NCBI GenBank assembly: GCA_963995525.1
Contig: OZ023206.1
Location: 29,880,021 to 29,944,020, forward strand
Direction of reading: 5' to 3'
DNA from: Escarpia spicata
Lineage: Eukaryota; Annelida; Polychaeta; Sabellida; Siboglinidae
DNA length: 64,000 nucleotides
Below are positions 1 to 10,125 of the stretch, in pieces. Within the stretch, counting starts at the first letter, position 1. Each line of letters starts with the position of its first letter. The position numbers and the translations under genes were made by a program. Below the pieces are notes generated by a model that ran no database searches, was not told where the DNA came from, and saw nothing but the letters and a program-made list of their open reading frames with translations.

Positions 1-690
1 AGAATATCAACATGGGATATGCTCCCCAGAGACTGTCAAAATGATGAAGAGTTTGCCTGTATGTTGCAGGTGATCCTACCCTCATCAACCTGCCCACACG
101 CTGCGGGTCAGACAGCACAAATCTACACCTCTCACCAGTATCATCAAAGTGCTCACTAATGATTTATCCCCATAAAAATTAGTGACTTAAACATGTATAA
201 ATTATTTATTTTCCCTATAAAAATAGTTATCTATCCCACACACAAATTAGTGATCTATCACCGTATAAATTAGTTACTTGTCCTCACATAAATTAGTGAT
301 CTATCCCATATAAATTAACAATTTATCCCCACATAAAATAGTGATATATCAACATATAAATCTGATCTACCCCCATATAAATTAGTGATGAATCTTCATC
401 TAAATTAGTAATCTACTCTCACATTAATTTGTAATCTATCCCCATATAATTAGTGATCTTTCCCACTATATATTAGCGAGAATCTATCCACATATAAATT
501 AATGATCTATCCACAATAACATTTGTGATCTATCCCAAAATAAATTAGTGATCTATCCCCACATAAATTAGTCATTTATCCCCATATAAATTAGTGATTT
601 ATTACCATATAAATTAGGGATATATCTTCATATAAAACAATGATCTGTCCCCACAGAAATTAGTGATCTGTCCCCACTTGTTGCATTACC
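1..690. repeat. Degenerate AT-rich tandem satellite
   Basis: From about base 155 to 690 the phrase ATAAATTAGTGATCTATCC recurs about every 20-30 bases with many substitutions and small indels. This is an old, diverged tandem repeat. Bases 1-150 are ordinary sequence with no recognised feature. No open frame runs through it. Confidence 0.8.
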
Positions 691-1124
691 ACCTAACACT
701 AACCCTGCCAGTAGACAGCAGCACTGCATCAACTAAGTCAATTTCCCCATAGGTGGCAGCACCATACTGCCTGCAATGCCAACCACCATTTTCGTCACGC
801 ACCGGCGTCTAAATCTGTATTAGTAATTTACTACATCAGTGAAATGTGCGCGATGCTCGTTCGTCTATCACACACAGTCGATGATGCGGTAATTAGATCT
901 CATGCAATAACAGTGGGCAGAAGACATCTACTTAGCATTATTGATCTCACCAGTACAGCTATGACATAATTACCTTTAATTCGCGTGCTGGGAGATAGAA
1001 TTCCTCGCTACCACCAGCAATGCTATCAGGATTTAGTAATGTCACCAGTGTATAAAGGTGCAAAACTGAATTGTTTTTTAAAGGCACAATATTTGTTCCT
1101 GATTTATCAACATTTATTTGTATA
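691..1124. other. No recognised feature
   Basis: Mixed-composition sequence between the AT satellite and the first dispersed repeat. I see no tandem structure, splice-bounded exon or transposon motif here. Confidence 0.5.
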
Positions 1125-1395
1125 GTGTTCTTAACATTAGAATAAATATGTTGAAAATATACTACCTGCCAAACTGCATTTAGTAAAGCCGAAAGCGTTC
1201 GCCATTTTAATGGTGCACCCCTGCAAAATGTTCAAATTGTAAAGAAAACATTCAAATTGTCAACAAGATCTACTGGCAGTTCCTGCACAGGGATGCATCC
1301 CTAGCCACAAATACCTTTGAAGTTGTCCGGTTCTCACATTCCTAAAGAAAACTGGGACAGAGTAGAATTGGTTTGATGAACGTCTTGCTAATAAT
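1125..1395 (-). repeat. Dispersed repeat family A, copy 1
   Basis: This matches, in reverse complement, the copies near 19.1, 35.3 and 39.0 kb. Shared landmarks include AGAATAAATATGTTGAAAAT, a CCAAACTGCATTTAGTAAAG-like stretch, TTCAAATTG and CTTTGAAGTTG. It is noncoding and of unknown class. Six copies in 64 kb show it is a mobile or formerly mobile element of roughly 300 bp. Confidence 0.65.
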
Positions 1396-1995
1396 TTAAC
1401 ATGATTTAACAAGATTGCCATCCATAAAACTCTAGATGGCAGGTGGACAAGGAAGCCTTTTGGCTTATCGAGAGTCCAATGCTTTTTATCCACGTGTATC
1501 CCGCCTTTATGAGGTATGTGTTGATTTTTTTTTTAAACATATTCACACTACTAGCACCAACACAATCAGCAGGTAATCTGTTCCAATCAATACAGTCCTT
1601 TGTGAGAATGAGAACTGTCTTATATCTAATCTACACTGCTCCTTTACTAATGTAACTTCATGTCCTCTAGTCCTTCTACACACTGTATCTTTCTTAACTG
1701 AGAAAAACATATTTCTATCAATACTTTCATAACCATTCAATATTTTAAACACTTCTATGTGATCTCCTCTCAATCTCCTGGTCTCTAGTGTTGTTAAACC
1801 ACATTTTTTAGGCATATTTCGTAACTAAGATCCCTCAGTTTTGGTATCATTTTAGTCGCTCTCCTCTGTACTCTTTCTAACATATCAATGTCCTTCCTGA
1901 GATATGGCCTCCACGCTTGAACACAATATTCTAAATGAGGCCTAATTATTGTTTTGTACAGCGGTATTATTAGCTCTTTTTCCTTATACGTTATG
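1371..1995 (-). pseudogene. CR1-like LINE, C-terminal RT region and 3' UTR
   Basis: The minus-strand translation from about 1995 down to 1543 reads as the C-terminal part of a CR1-clade non-LTR reverse transcriptase. It has PLYKTIIRPHLEYCVQAW, then LERVQRRATKMIPKLRDLSY, then GLTTLETRRLRGDHIEVFKI. The frame changes at an A-run near 1808, so the copy is broken. The last part (1371-1540) is its 3' UTR, shared with copies at 4.9, 36.7 and 42.2 kb. This is a 5'-truncated dead insertion. The family encodes ORF2 (endonuclease plus RT), but only the tail is present here. Confidence 0.85.
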
Positions 1996-2301
1996 TTTCG
2001 CCTAATTAATTACCAGTCCTGGCTGGTCATTAATTAATCAAGGATTTAAACTAAACATAATAAGCTAAAGATTTGTTTGGGCAGTCTAGATATAATATAA
2101 CATGATTAGATGTGATAAAAATGGCCAGTCTTTCTACATTTCATCTCTGACATACTTCAGAATTCTTGACATGACAGCTGATGTTTTTATATTTATTTAT
2201 GCATTAGACAAGTGTTCGATGCATCCAAATCTCTGATGTCTGATTTCACTTGGTTGATTCGATATCAGTAGCTCATATATATATATATCAAATATTTTCT
2301 A
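1996..2301. other. No recognised feature
   Basis: AT-rich sequence upstream of the LINE fragment. A short TATATATA run lies at about 2275-2290. No coding or repeat signal was recognised. Confidence 0.5.
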
Positions 2302-2627
2302 TGGTAAAGGTAAAAGGTAAGTTCTTATATATATCGCAATATCCAGTCCTCAGGACTGCTCAAAGTGCTTTACAATTTACTGGCAGACCTGTTCAATCGA
2401 ACACCATCTCGACTTCTCTGGGAAGCATTCAGCCATGCTGCATTTACTGCACAAAGACACAAATATCAACCACTGTCTCTAGCCAGGTACTCATTCATAT
2501 AGTTGTGTGAACTGGAACAATGTAGAGTGAATGAACTTGTTCAAGGTACAAAACGGCACCTGTAGGATTTGAACCCGGAATCTCTCGACTGAGAGTCCAA
2601 CATTCTAATACTACTCCACCCCACATT
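2302..2627 (-). mobile_element. tRNA-derived SINE family S, copy 1
   Basis: This is one of six copies of a ~330-bp element. Its 3' end reads GGTAAGTTCTTATATA on the plus strand, followed by CAGTCCTCAGGACTGCTCAA. The right end carries the tRNA-like head in reverse complement, with GATTTGAACCCGGAATC covering the Pol III B box. The A-box end is eroded. Reversed, the layout is head, body and a short TTTAC-rich tail, as expected of a SINE. Confidence 0.8.
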
Positions 2628-2744
2628 ATCTTTATCTTTATAATGTAATTACAGTCTTTATCTATAAACCCACTAGACCTACTATAAAAACACTTGGCGA
2701 AATGCTGTCTAGAGAAGACATTTTAGATGAGAACTCACAAATAC

Positions 2745-2910
2745 ACTACTACTTTATTGCTATAACTACATTTAATGTTCTTAATATCAGAATAAGTATG
2801 TTGAAAGTCTGTACAGTCCACCAAATTGCATTTAATGCACCGAGATACTGTTTGCAATTTGCATTTTGCACACAAGACATTCACATTTTATATAAAACAT
2901 TAAACTAGCA
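2745..2910 (-). repeat. Dispersed repeat family A, copy 2 (partial)
   Basis: The stretch from CAGAATAAGTATGTTGAAAG through CCAAATTGCATTTAATGCAC aligns by eye with copies 1 and 4. The outer part is missing. Confidence 0.5.
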
Positions 2911-4501
2911 AACATGTGCCACTGACAGTATTGTGGGGTATAGGTACGCTAACACCAAGTTCTTGGAATTGCCCTTTGATGTTTTTTAAGGGAAACAAAT
3001 CCCAGACGTGTACACCGTCTCAAAACCTCGTCATACCATGAGCCTGGAAGTATATTAACTCTTTTTATCCCAAATATGACTTTTCACATAGTAGGCCTAT
3101 CGAATAACCTCAAGAACACGTATACATCCGGTTTTCATACACTTGTCAGTTTAAATCTTCATGTGATTTTGAGCGTTTTAAGTGAAAATATACACAGTTA
3201 ATTTCATTTTTGTCGCAAAATAGCTGAGGCCATTGATGCCATGCGTGATGATTCAGACGATGGTTTGGACAATAATCAAGCAGTTATTTTCACTTAATCA
3301 ATGTCAAGTACAAGTTGGTAACAATGTTGATGACAGGTGGATGCGGCTTGTTCTTGAATACTCAAGAGTCCGACGGTGGACGTTATTTCTATGGTTTTCA
3401 TGGATGCAGAGGATGCAGGGTTGACATTTTTGTGGTTTTAAACATTTGCGATTTTGGTTTTGAATGGTATAGTCAAAAGCCAGTTTACACAATTATACTT
3501 TTTATTAATTAAATGAGGAATTAATTCCAAAGATTTCAGTAACTGATATGAGCAGTCAAAAATGTATTAATAACTGTTATAATGGCATCTGAAGTCGACT
3601 GTCTGTAATTCTTTTAAGTTTGCACGAACTCAAACATTTATAAAAACAATTGTACTGTAAAGTTAAGGTATACCTACACTTATAAAAGTCACCCCATTAC
3701 AAAGATAGTTTCTTTCATTAGATATACAGCGTTTGGTGCTTGTTCATAAATAAAGCATAACAAACATGCCAAACCATGCTAGCAAAACATGTCATAAGTA
3801 CGAAAGCTAATTTGCCTCAAAAAGTTCTGCAAGGCTTATTTGGGACAGGCCTGTGGGATAAAGAGGTATAATGCCCCGTCCCCTGATGCTCTAGCAGCCG
3901 ACCCAGTCTGCCCGAAAAGAGAAAGTAAAGAAAAAGATCAGTCGGTCTGTACCCACAGACAGATGCATGCTGTCTGTGCTGCCAATGACAGATTTAAGGT
4001 CACATATGGCTGCCTGCTAGGGACTGATTAGTCCTAAACTGCAGCCAAGGAAGTGGTGACCTATAGTTATGAAGCACCAGAGCTTTGTTTCACGGCTTCT
4101 AAAAACTGCAGTCAGGTCTATTTATCGAAAATGAACAGGCCGGTTCATTAAGTCGGGCGAAAGCCAAGCCAATAAGTCAGGCTAAAGACCATCTGGTTAA
4201 ATATAGTTTATGTTTGTAATACAAACGACCGTGTGTAGGGCTTTACACAACGGAATGTGTTACATAGTTAGTTACAAAAAACATCTACAAGAATGTGGGT
4301 TAGCAAATTCTAGAGAGCAGGAAATTAAGGTTTCTGAGATATTTAACGATTATGACAAAATTGACAGTTCTCAAGTATTTGTTGTCATTTAAGATGCAAG
4401 ACCTAGAGGATACAAAAAGTTACACTTTTTATGAAAGAACAGTGTGTATCAGATGTAAGTATTAATTCTTACAGAGAACTAGAATTAATAGAACTGGTTA
4501 T
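2911..4501. other. No recognised gene
   Basis: At 3226-3290 one plus-strand frame (RKIAEAIDAMRDDSDDGL) is acidic and preceded by a plausible acceptor, but it stops after about 25 codons. 3830-4060 is richer in GC without repeats. I cannot assign either stretch. Confidence 0.35.
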
Positions 4502-4788
4502 AAAAAGCAAGTTCTCATATAGTTCAGTATCTAGTTGTTAGGACTGCTGAGTAAGCGCTTTACACTTTAATCTTAGTTCAGCCGAACACCATCTCAAGCT
4601 CTCTGGAAAGCATTCAGTCACACTGCAAATAGACCGAACACTACTCATACACAAATATCCACCACTGTATATAGCCAGGTACTCATTCAAACTGCTGAGT
4701 GAACTGAAGCAACGTAGAGTGAACGAACTTGCACAAGGTTCGACATGGCAGCACAGCATTCGAACCCGGGTTCTCTCAATTGAGGGTC
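4502..4788 (-). mobile_element. SINE family S, copy 2 (head-truncated)
   Basis: This has the same body as the other copies (AAGTTCTCATATAG, ACACCATCTCAAGCTCTCTGG, ATTCGAACCCGGGTTCTCTC). The B-box complement is intact. The sequence breaks off just beyond it, before the A box, and runs directly into a CR1 LINE tail, so the 5' end of the SINE is missing. Confidence 0.8.
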
Positions 4789-5015
4789 ACAAAGGACTGT
4801 AAATGAATGGGACAGATTATCTGCTGATTGTGTGGGTGCTAATAGTCTGAATGTTTAAAAATAAAATTGATACATATCTCAGAAGGATGGGATACACAAA
4901 GATGAAAAGGGTTGAACTCACGATAAACCAAAAGGCTTCCTTATCCACCTGCCATCTGGAGTTAATTCTCTGGGTGGCAATCTTGTTAAATCTTGTTAAA
5001 TCTTATTTTGGTATG
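4789..5015 (+). pseudogene. CR1-like LINE 3' end
   Basis: The plus-strand translation gives RTVNEWDRLSADCVGANS, then after a small frameshift MFKNKIDTYLRRMGYT, the typical C-terminal end of CR1-type ORF2. The 3' UTR that follows (AAAAGGCTTCCTTATCCACC to CTTGTTAAATCTTGTTAAATC) is the same as in the minus-strand copy at 1.4 kb. The fragment holds only the last ~60 codons and the 3' UTR. Confidence 0.8.
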
Positions 5016-5404
5016 CCGAATCAATCATTTTACTTGTCAGTTTCATTTTAGCGACACATTTATGTCTGTATCACCGAAGCAATATCTAGCTTGTAAAATT
5101 AGATGTCAGTTTTTGTCAATCGATTGCAAATTGCATACAATTTTACGTCAGGTCTGGCAATGAACATGCTGCATTTGTGTTGACAATAACTTCACACCAT
5201 GAATCATGGACATGATACTGTGTTATGGCTTTGTTCGTGCTATCTGGGTCAGACCCTAGTTTTTGTTACAGGCCCTAGGTCTGGGAAAATAGGGGCATTG
5301 CTGGCTGTCACTAAATTCAGACTAAATCCTAACCCTGGTGCAAGGGTATTTATCAGAATCTACAATAAATTGTTTGCACCGTTTATGTTATTGACATGTG
5401 ATAA
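5016..5404. other. No recognised feature
   Basis: Sequence between the LINE tail and the 51-bp minisatellite. No support for genes or repeats was found. Confidence 0.5.
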
Positions 5405-6045
5405 TTTATTAGGCAATCTGCGGTATATCTAGGACCACTGTCTAAGTAATTGGTAAGTGGGCATTTATCTGACAGCGTGTGGTAACTCTACTACTACTAG
5501 CTATATAAGAGACATTTATCTGACAGCGTGTCGTAACTCTACTACTACTAGCTATATAAGAGACATCTGACAGCGTGTCGTAACTCTACTACTACTAGCT
5601 ATATGAGACATTTATCTGACAGCGTGTCGTAACTCTACTACTACTAGCTATATAAGAGACATTTATCTGACAGCGTGTCGTAACTCTACTACTACTAGCT
5701 ATATAAGAGACATTTATCTGACAGCGTGTCGTAACTCTACTACTACTAGCTATATAAGAGACATTTATCTGACAGCGTGTCGTAACTCTACTACTACTAG
5801 CTATATAAGAGACATTTATCTGACAGCGTGTCGTAACTCTACTACTACTAGCTAAATAAGAGACATTTATCTGACAGCGTGTGGTAACTCTACTACTACT
5901 AGCTATATAAGAGACATTTATCTGACAGCGTGTCATAACTCTACTACTACTAGCTATATAAGAGACATTTATCTGACAGTGTGTGGTAACTCTACTACTA
6001 CTAGCTATATAAAAGACATTTATCTGACAGTGTGTGGTAACTCTA
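5405..6045. repeat. 51-bp minisatellite
   Basis: About 11 copies of a 51-base unit: GACATTTATCTGACAGCGTG, then TCGTAACTCTACTACTACTA, then GCTATATAAGA. Most units differ by 0-2 bases. One unit near 5565 has lost 6 bases (TTTATC) and the next, near 5605, is also short. Because 51 is a multiple of three, one minus-strand frame stays open, which explains a 113-codon open frame that is not a gene. Confidence 0.95.
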
Positions 6046-6228
6046 CTACTATTATTCTGTAATTTATTTATAATTTGTGTTGTATTTATTCAGTTATTTT
6101 AGTTTGAGAAGGGCATAGCAACACATAAGTCTATGACTTCAGCTATGTCCTTTCAGCAGCAGCAGCAGCAAACCATACTGTGCATGTATTATGTTGTTGT
6201 TGTTGTTGAATAAACGTTCATTCATTCA
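6046..6228 (+). mobile_element. L2/CR1-like LINE 3' fragment inside the minisatellite
   Basis: A 180-base insert interrupts the array. It carries a CAG run (CAGCAGCAGCAGCAG), a TTG run and ends TGAATAAACGTTCATTCATTCAT-like, a tail style of CR1/L2-group LINEs. TACTACTA lies on both sides and could be the target-site duplication, although it is also part of the repeat unit. Confidence 0.55.
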
Positions 6229-6530
6229 TACTACTAGCTATGTAACATACATTTATTAGACAGTCTACTGTAAATCTACTACCACTGTCTATGTAACTGG
6301 TGAATGGGCATTTATCAATCTACCATTAATCTACCACCTCTGTCTATGTAACTGGTAAACGCGCATTTATCAGACAGTCTATGGTAAATATACTACCTGT
6401 CTATGTAAAATTGGTACATGTGCATTTATCAGGAAATCTACAGTACATCTAGTACCACTGTCTGTATACACTGTAATTGATATACATGTGGGCATTTATC
6501 AGACTCTCTACGGTAAATCTACTACCTCTG
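6229..6530. repeat. Diverged outer monomers of the 51-bp array
   Basis: CATTTATCAGACAGTCTA, TAAATCTACTACC and CTGTCTATGTAACTGG recur with a period of about 57-60 bases. They are recognisably related to the 51-bp unit but much more diverged. Similar monomers lie at 5405-5460. The old flanks and young core fit growth of the array from its middle. Confidence 0.7.
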
Positions 6531-8130
6531 TCACTGTGCGTAGTAAACACAAAACTACTCAGCTGTGAAATGCCGGGAATCCTATTAATTGTAGGAATCC
6601 TCATCCTCATCAGTTAGTCGCCGAGTGATGACACGTGGATAATTATTCATTGTAGTGTCTTGTTTTTCACTATTTTCTCTCAGCTCCTGGCTTCTGTTGC
6701 AGGCGGAATAACAATGCTAACCTTCAGATACACTATTTTAATTTATATTTAATGTAGTTTTACACATATTAGTATCTTTATTATTTTACTAATAATACAT
6801 TATTCTAACTATTTATTCAATAATATGTTACTCTATATTCACTTATCCAATTTTAAATTTTTCTTATCTCAATGTATCAGTATTGTTATTAGGGTTTTTG
6901 TTAAGTGTGCTGATAGCAGGGATCACCCAGCATGCCCTGCCCAACAGATAACACATCGCAGAGTCGCTGGACTACTATGGATACAACAGGACTATTTATG
7001 ATGTAACACTATTGTGGGGGTGGAAATGACTGCCCCACCTTTGCTAATCTGATTGTCAGTTAATAACTGTTGGTGCAGTTCCTCGAGGAGAGTATGATTT
7101 GTTCTGCTTTATCTCATCGATTGGTGTATGTGATTTAATTCCTGTTGGTACAATTATTATTAAATGACCTTTACCAACTACATCCACTCTTGTTTAATTT
7201 GTATACCAAACAAGCTCAGGGTTCTGCCATTGAGCATCAGCAGGGTACAAATATCGTTTTTATTACAACCAGCGTTTTGCCTTGCTAAATATTCTCTGAT
7301 AGGTGTGAAAACGATTCACTACATTTCCAACATTTTTTGCATAAATCATGACCGTGACAATTGTCACGATCATACAAATACAACTAAATTGAAGGCACAT
7401 TATCAATAGAATCTCGGCGGGTGTAATATAAATCTCGCCATGTTATTTCTCTCGATATTTCGCAATGTCTTCGTGCATGGGATTTCCGACAGTTTTATTG
7501 ATGGTGTACGGTTGTGATGTTTGACCCTACGATTTATCGGGTAAAAAATTACGACCATGATTACCATTAAAATGTTCTGCAAATTCAGTCAAATCCCTTA
7601 AATATTGATTACACATATTAAATCAATTTGTTATGGAGTAGTTTTATAAAAAGTTAAAACGTATGGATTAGTCAGTTGTTATCATAAATTGTAATGCATT
7701 TTTCTATGTCAAACATCACGACCGTGACATTTTGATTAACATTTCATTAATTTTCTCTTATTGTATTTATGAAACTGTTTTCTTTAACAATTAATGTAAA
7801 TAAAGTCAATTGTCTATACAACCAAAGAATTTGTGTCAATTTAGTCACATTTCTAGAAATTGACCTAGATGTCACACTTCTTGCATGTACAGTGTGAATA
7901 TGCCCATTTCTGTGCGACCTTATGCATTTTTTCAAGAACAAAAGAAAAACATTTTTATGATGCTGACCCTCGACCTTGTCTTTTAATATTATATTATATT
8001 CCGGCAAAAAAACTATTACAACGATCATTCAATATAGAAAAATACAGATAATCATCGCAAAAGTCCTGAAAAGTAACAAGAATTGACCTTTTGGAACAGA
8101 AATTCCGCAATCGTTCTTAGTATTGGATGG
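6531..8130. other. No recognised gene; two short palindromic sites
   Basis: AT-rich sequence without tandem repeats. It contains a 26-base near-perfect palindrome at 7348-7373 centred on CGTGACAATTGTCACG. A 16-base inverted pair (GGTTGTGATGTTTGAC at ~7511 and its near-complement at ~7709) flanks about 180 bases. No exon was recognised. Confidence 0.4.
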
Positions 8131-8270
8131 GTTTCAGCGTAAATCATTGCAAAGTATCATGGCATCCCTGCTACCTCGTGTTAATCGACGTAAACAGAGA
8201 CGCGGGCGGAAGGCGCTAACATAAACCGTTTCGTGATCATTGTCTGGTTGTCCGCAAAGCACATTGAAGA
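8131..8270 (+). repeat. Dispersed repeat family B, copy 1
   Basis: The core (ACCTCGTGTTAATCGACGTA through AAGGCGCTAACATAAACC) recurs in inverted orientation at 21535-21645 with about 85-90% identity by eye. It is GC-richer than its surroundings. Its class is unknown. Confidence 0.65.
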
Positions 8271-8639
8271 CATGTTGTTAATTAAATATACTTGTCACAT
8301 CGTTAGAACACGCATAAGTGTACAGATTCTGGTTTCGAACACAATACTCAAAGAAATAACAACAGCCTAGGTTACGCTGGCTCAAAGTGATATAGTCTGG
8401 GTTTCGTAGTTCTAACAAATTCCGTTGGATGGCGTCATATATGGTGTTAGCTAAAATGGTTGAACAAAAATAATTAGTGACACTGAGTTTGCATAGTCCA
8501 TGGCCTGTGGGATTTATTTCTTTAATACATATTGTTAATTTTGGCTGTGACAGTACTTTAATTGCCCATAGTACTACCAGCTAGCCGAAGGCTTGATTTC
8601 ATTTCAGTGTTTATAAATGATGCACACTACAGCCTCTAA

Positions 8640-9000
8640 TGTGATTTTATTTTAAAAGGTATGTCGGATTGGAACTGGTTGCTTTTGTCATATATGTTAA
8701 GTTTCAGAAACGCCAATCCAGGAGATTTATACGTAAATCAGAGGGTCTCGAAAAGTCGGGCATTTCTATGTAAATCAGAGGGTCTCAGAAAATCAGGCAT
8801 TTATACATAAATCGGATTAAAATATGACAAAAAAGGATACTTTCCATACATTAATAATCATGTTATAATAAAACGTTAAGTTTCAGAAATGCCAATGCAT
8901 GAGATTAATGAGTAAATTGGAGGGTCTTGTAATATCAGGACAATTTTGGTAAATTGGAGGGAAATTTTTGGTAAATTGGAGGGTATTATGGAATTGTGTA
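8640..9000. repeat. Degenerate repeats flanking the 48-bp array
   Basis: TTAAGTTTCAGAAACGCCAAT and TAAATCAGAGGGTCTC/TAAATTGGAGGG are repeated several times. The phrase TTTTATTTTAAAAGGTATGT through GGTTGCTTTTGT at 8645-8695 reappears at 14685-14720, on the far side of the zinc-finger-like array. The two flanks therefore share an origin. Confidence 0.6.
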
Positions 9001-10125
9001 TAAATCTGAGTATTTCTTGTTATGAAAATGGTCACAGATCAGCTTTATTTCCAAATGCATTGCACATGTGCTCTTAAATCAATGACACATAACAGCATGT
9101 TAATATGTATTTAATGTGTTACATTAAATAAATTATGTGGACATAAAATAATTAAATAAATTATATGTAAATTAAAATGTACGTGGCTTTATAGGTATAG
9201 TAGAAAGAAGAAAAAGTTTACTAATTTGATGTTCTCGGCATAATGTGTTCATACATTAAATATATATTTTTATGGTGCAAAGAACCTTGCATATAGGCAG
9301 TAAATACATCTTCTTTTATTACAAATATTTTATTATATTATTACAAACAGATACTATATTCACAAGTATAAGAACCAGAACTTAGCATTGTATTTTCTTC
9401 AAAGTTTGTTACCATGGCCTGGATGACGGAGGCATGCGTGATGAATTTACAATTTGTGACATTTGGCCTTGCTGGTGGAGCATTTGATGTTATAAAATAC
9501 ATCTTTTCATTTATAATGTGTTCCAGTTCTAACAGTTACATATATACATGGATTAAATAAAATGTGCACATAGTGTAGATGGATCGACTGACTTTATTTG
9601 AGTGTAGATTGAAAAGGATTACATTTCGTTCTACAAGAACGGCAAGCTGACGGTGGTCGAAAATATGGAACCCGCGGCCGCAAGCGCGGTTCACTGTGCT
9701 CGTCTAAAGCTTATATGCAATATCAACCACAGGCAAGACCCAAGAAGATTATACTTAAACAGTTATTGTTGTCTAGTCAATGCATGATTTAAACAACCCC
9801 TTTTCGCTTTGTTGTTTGAGCGGCCTTGGTCCAAAGTCCCTATTCATGAGATTAATTTAGCATGGTGTCTGACCGATTGCAATTAAGTTAACTGACACTG
9901 GTATTGACACATGTTGACCACTTTCTGTTGACCCAGAAAAACATACTTGAGTCAGCCGGAAATAAAACCCAATTAGGCCATGCTGAGTTCGGAAAATAAG
10001 ATAGAAAAAAATAGTTTTGGTTTCACTGAAAATTCAGGAGATTGGTTCTCCTTTCCAGGAGATCTGGGGGAATTGATGGATTTCCAGGAGTCCCCCGGCA
10101 AATGCAGGAGACTTAACATGTATGT
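9001..10125. other. Unannotated spacer before the 48-bp array
   Basis: Mostly AT-rich. It holds the candidate exon at 9608 and, at 10040-10110, two near-copies of a CCAGGAG-containing phrase. Nothing else was recognised. Confidence 0.4.
9608..9690 (+). CDS. Candidate isolated exon (unknown product)
   Basis: A GC-rich island in AT-rich DNA directly follows a good acceptor (TTTATTTGAGTGTAG). The translation starts IEKDYISFYKNGKLTVV and continues ENMEPAAASAVHCAR. Codons favour G or C at the third position (TAC, AAG, AAC, GGC, CTG, GTG, GTC), unlike the flanks. The frame stays open to 9784. I see only a weak possible donor (GCG|GTTCAC at 9689), so the end is uncertain. I do not recognise the family. 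It could be an orphan exon, a processed fragment or chance. No neighbouring exon was found. Confidence 0.3.

Noticed and set aside
3226..3300. Acidic 25-codon segment as a transposase start
   Set aside because: Too short, stops quickly, and has no downstream catalytic motifs or paired inverted ends.
5405..6045. CRISPR-like array
   Set aside because: Units are contiguous with no unique spacers, and the host is a eukaryote. The same holds for the 16-, 22-, 23-, 29- and 48-bp arrays.
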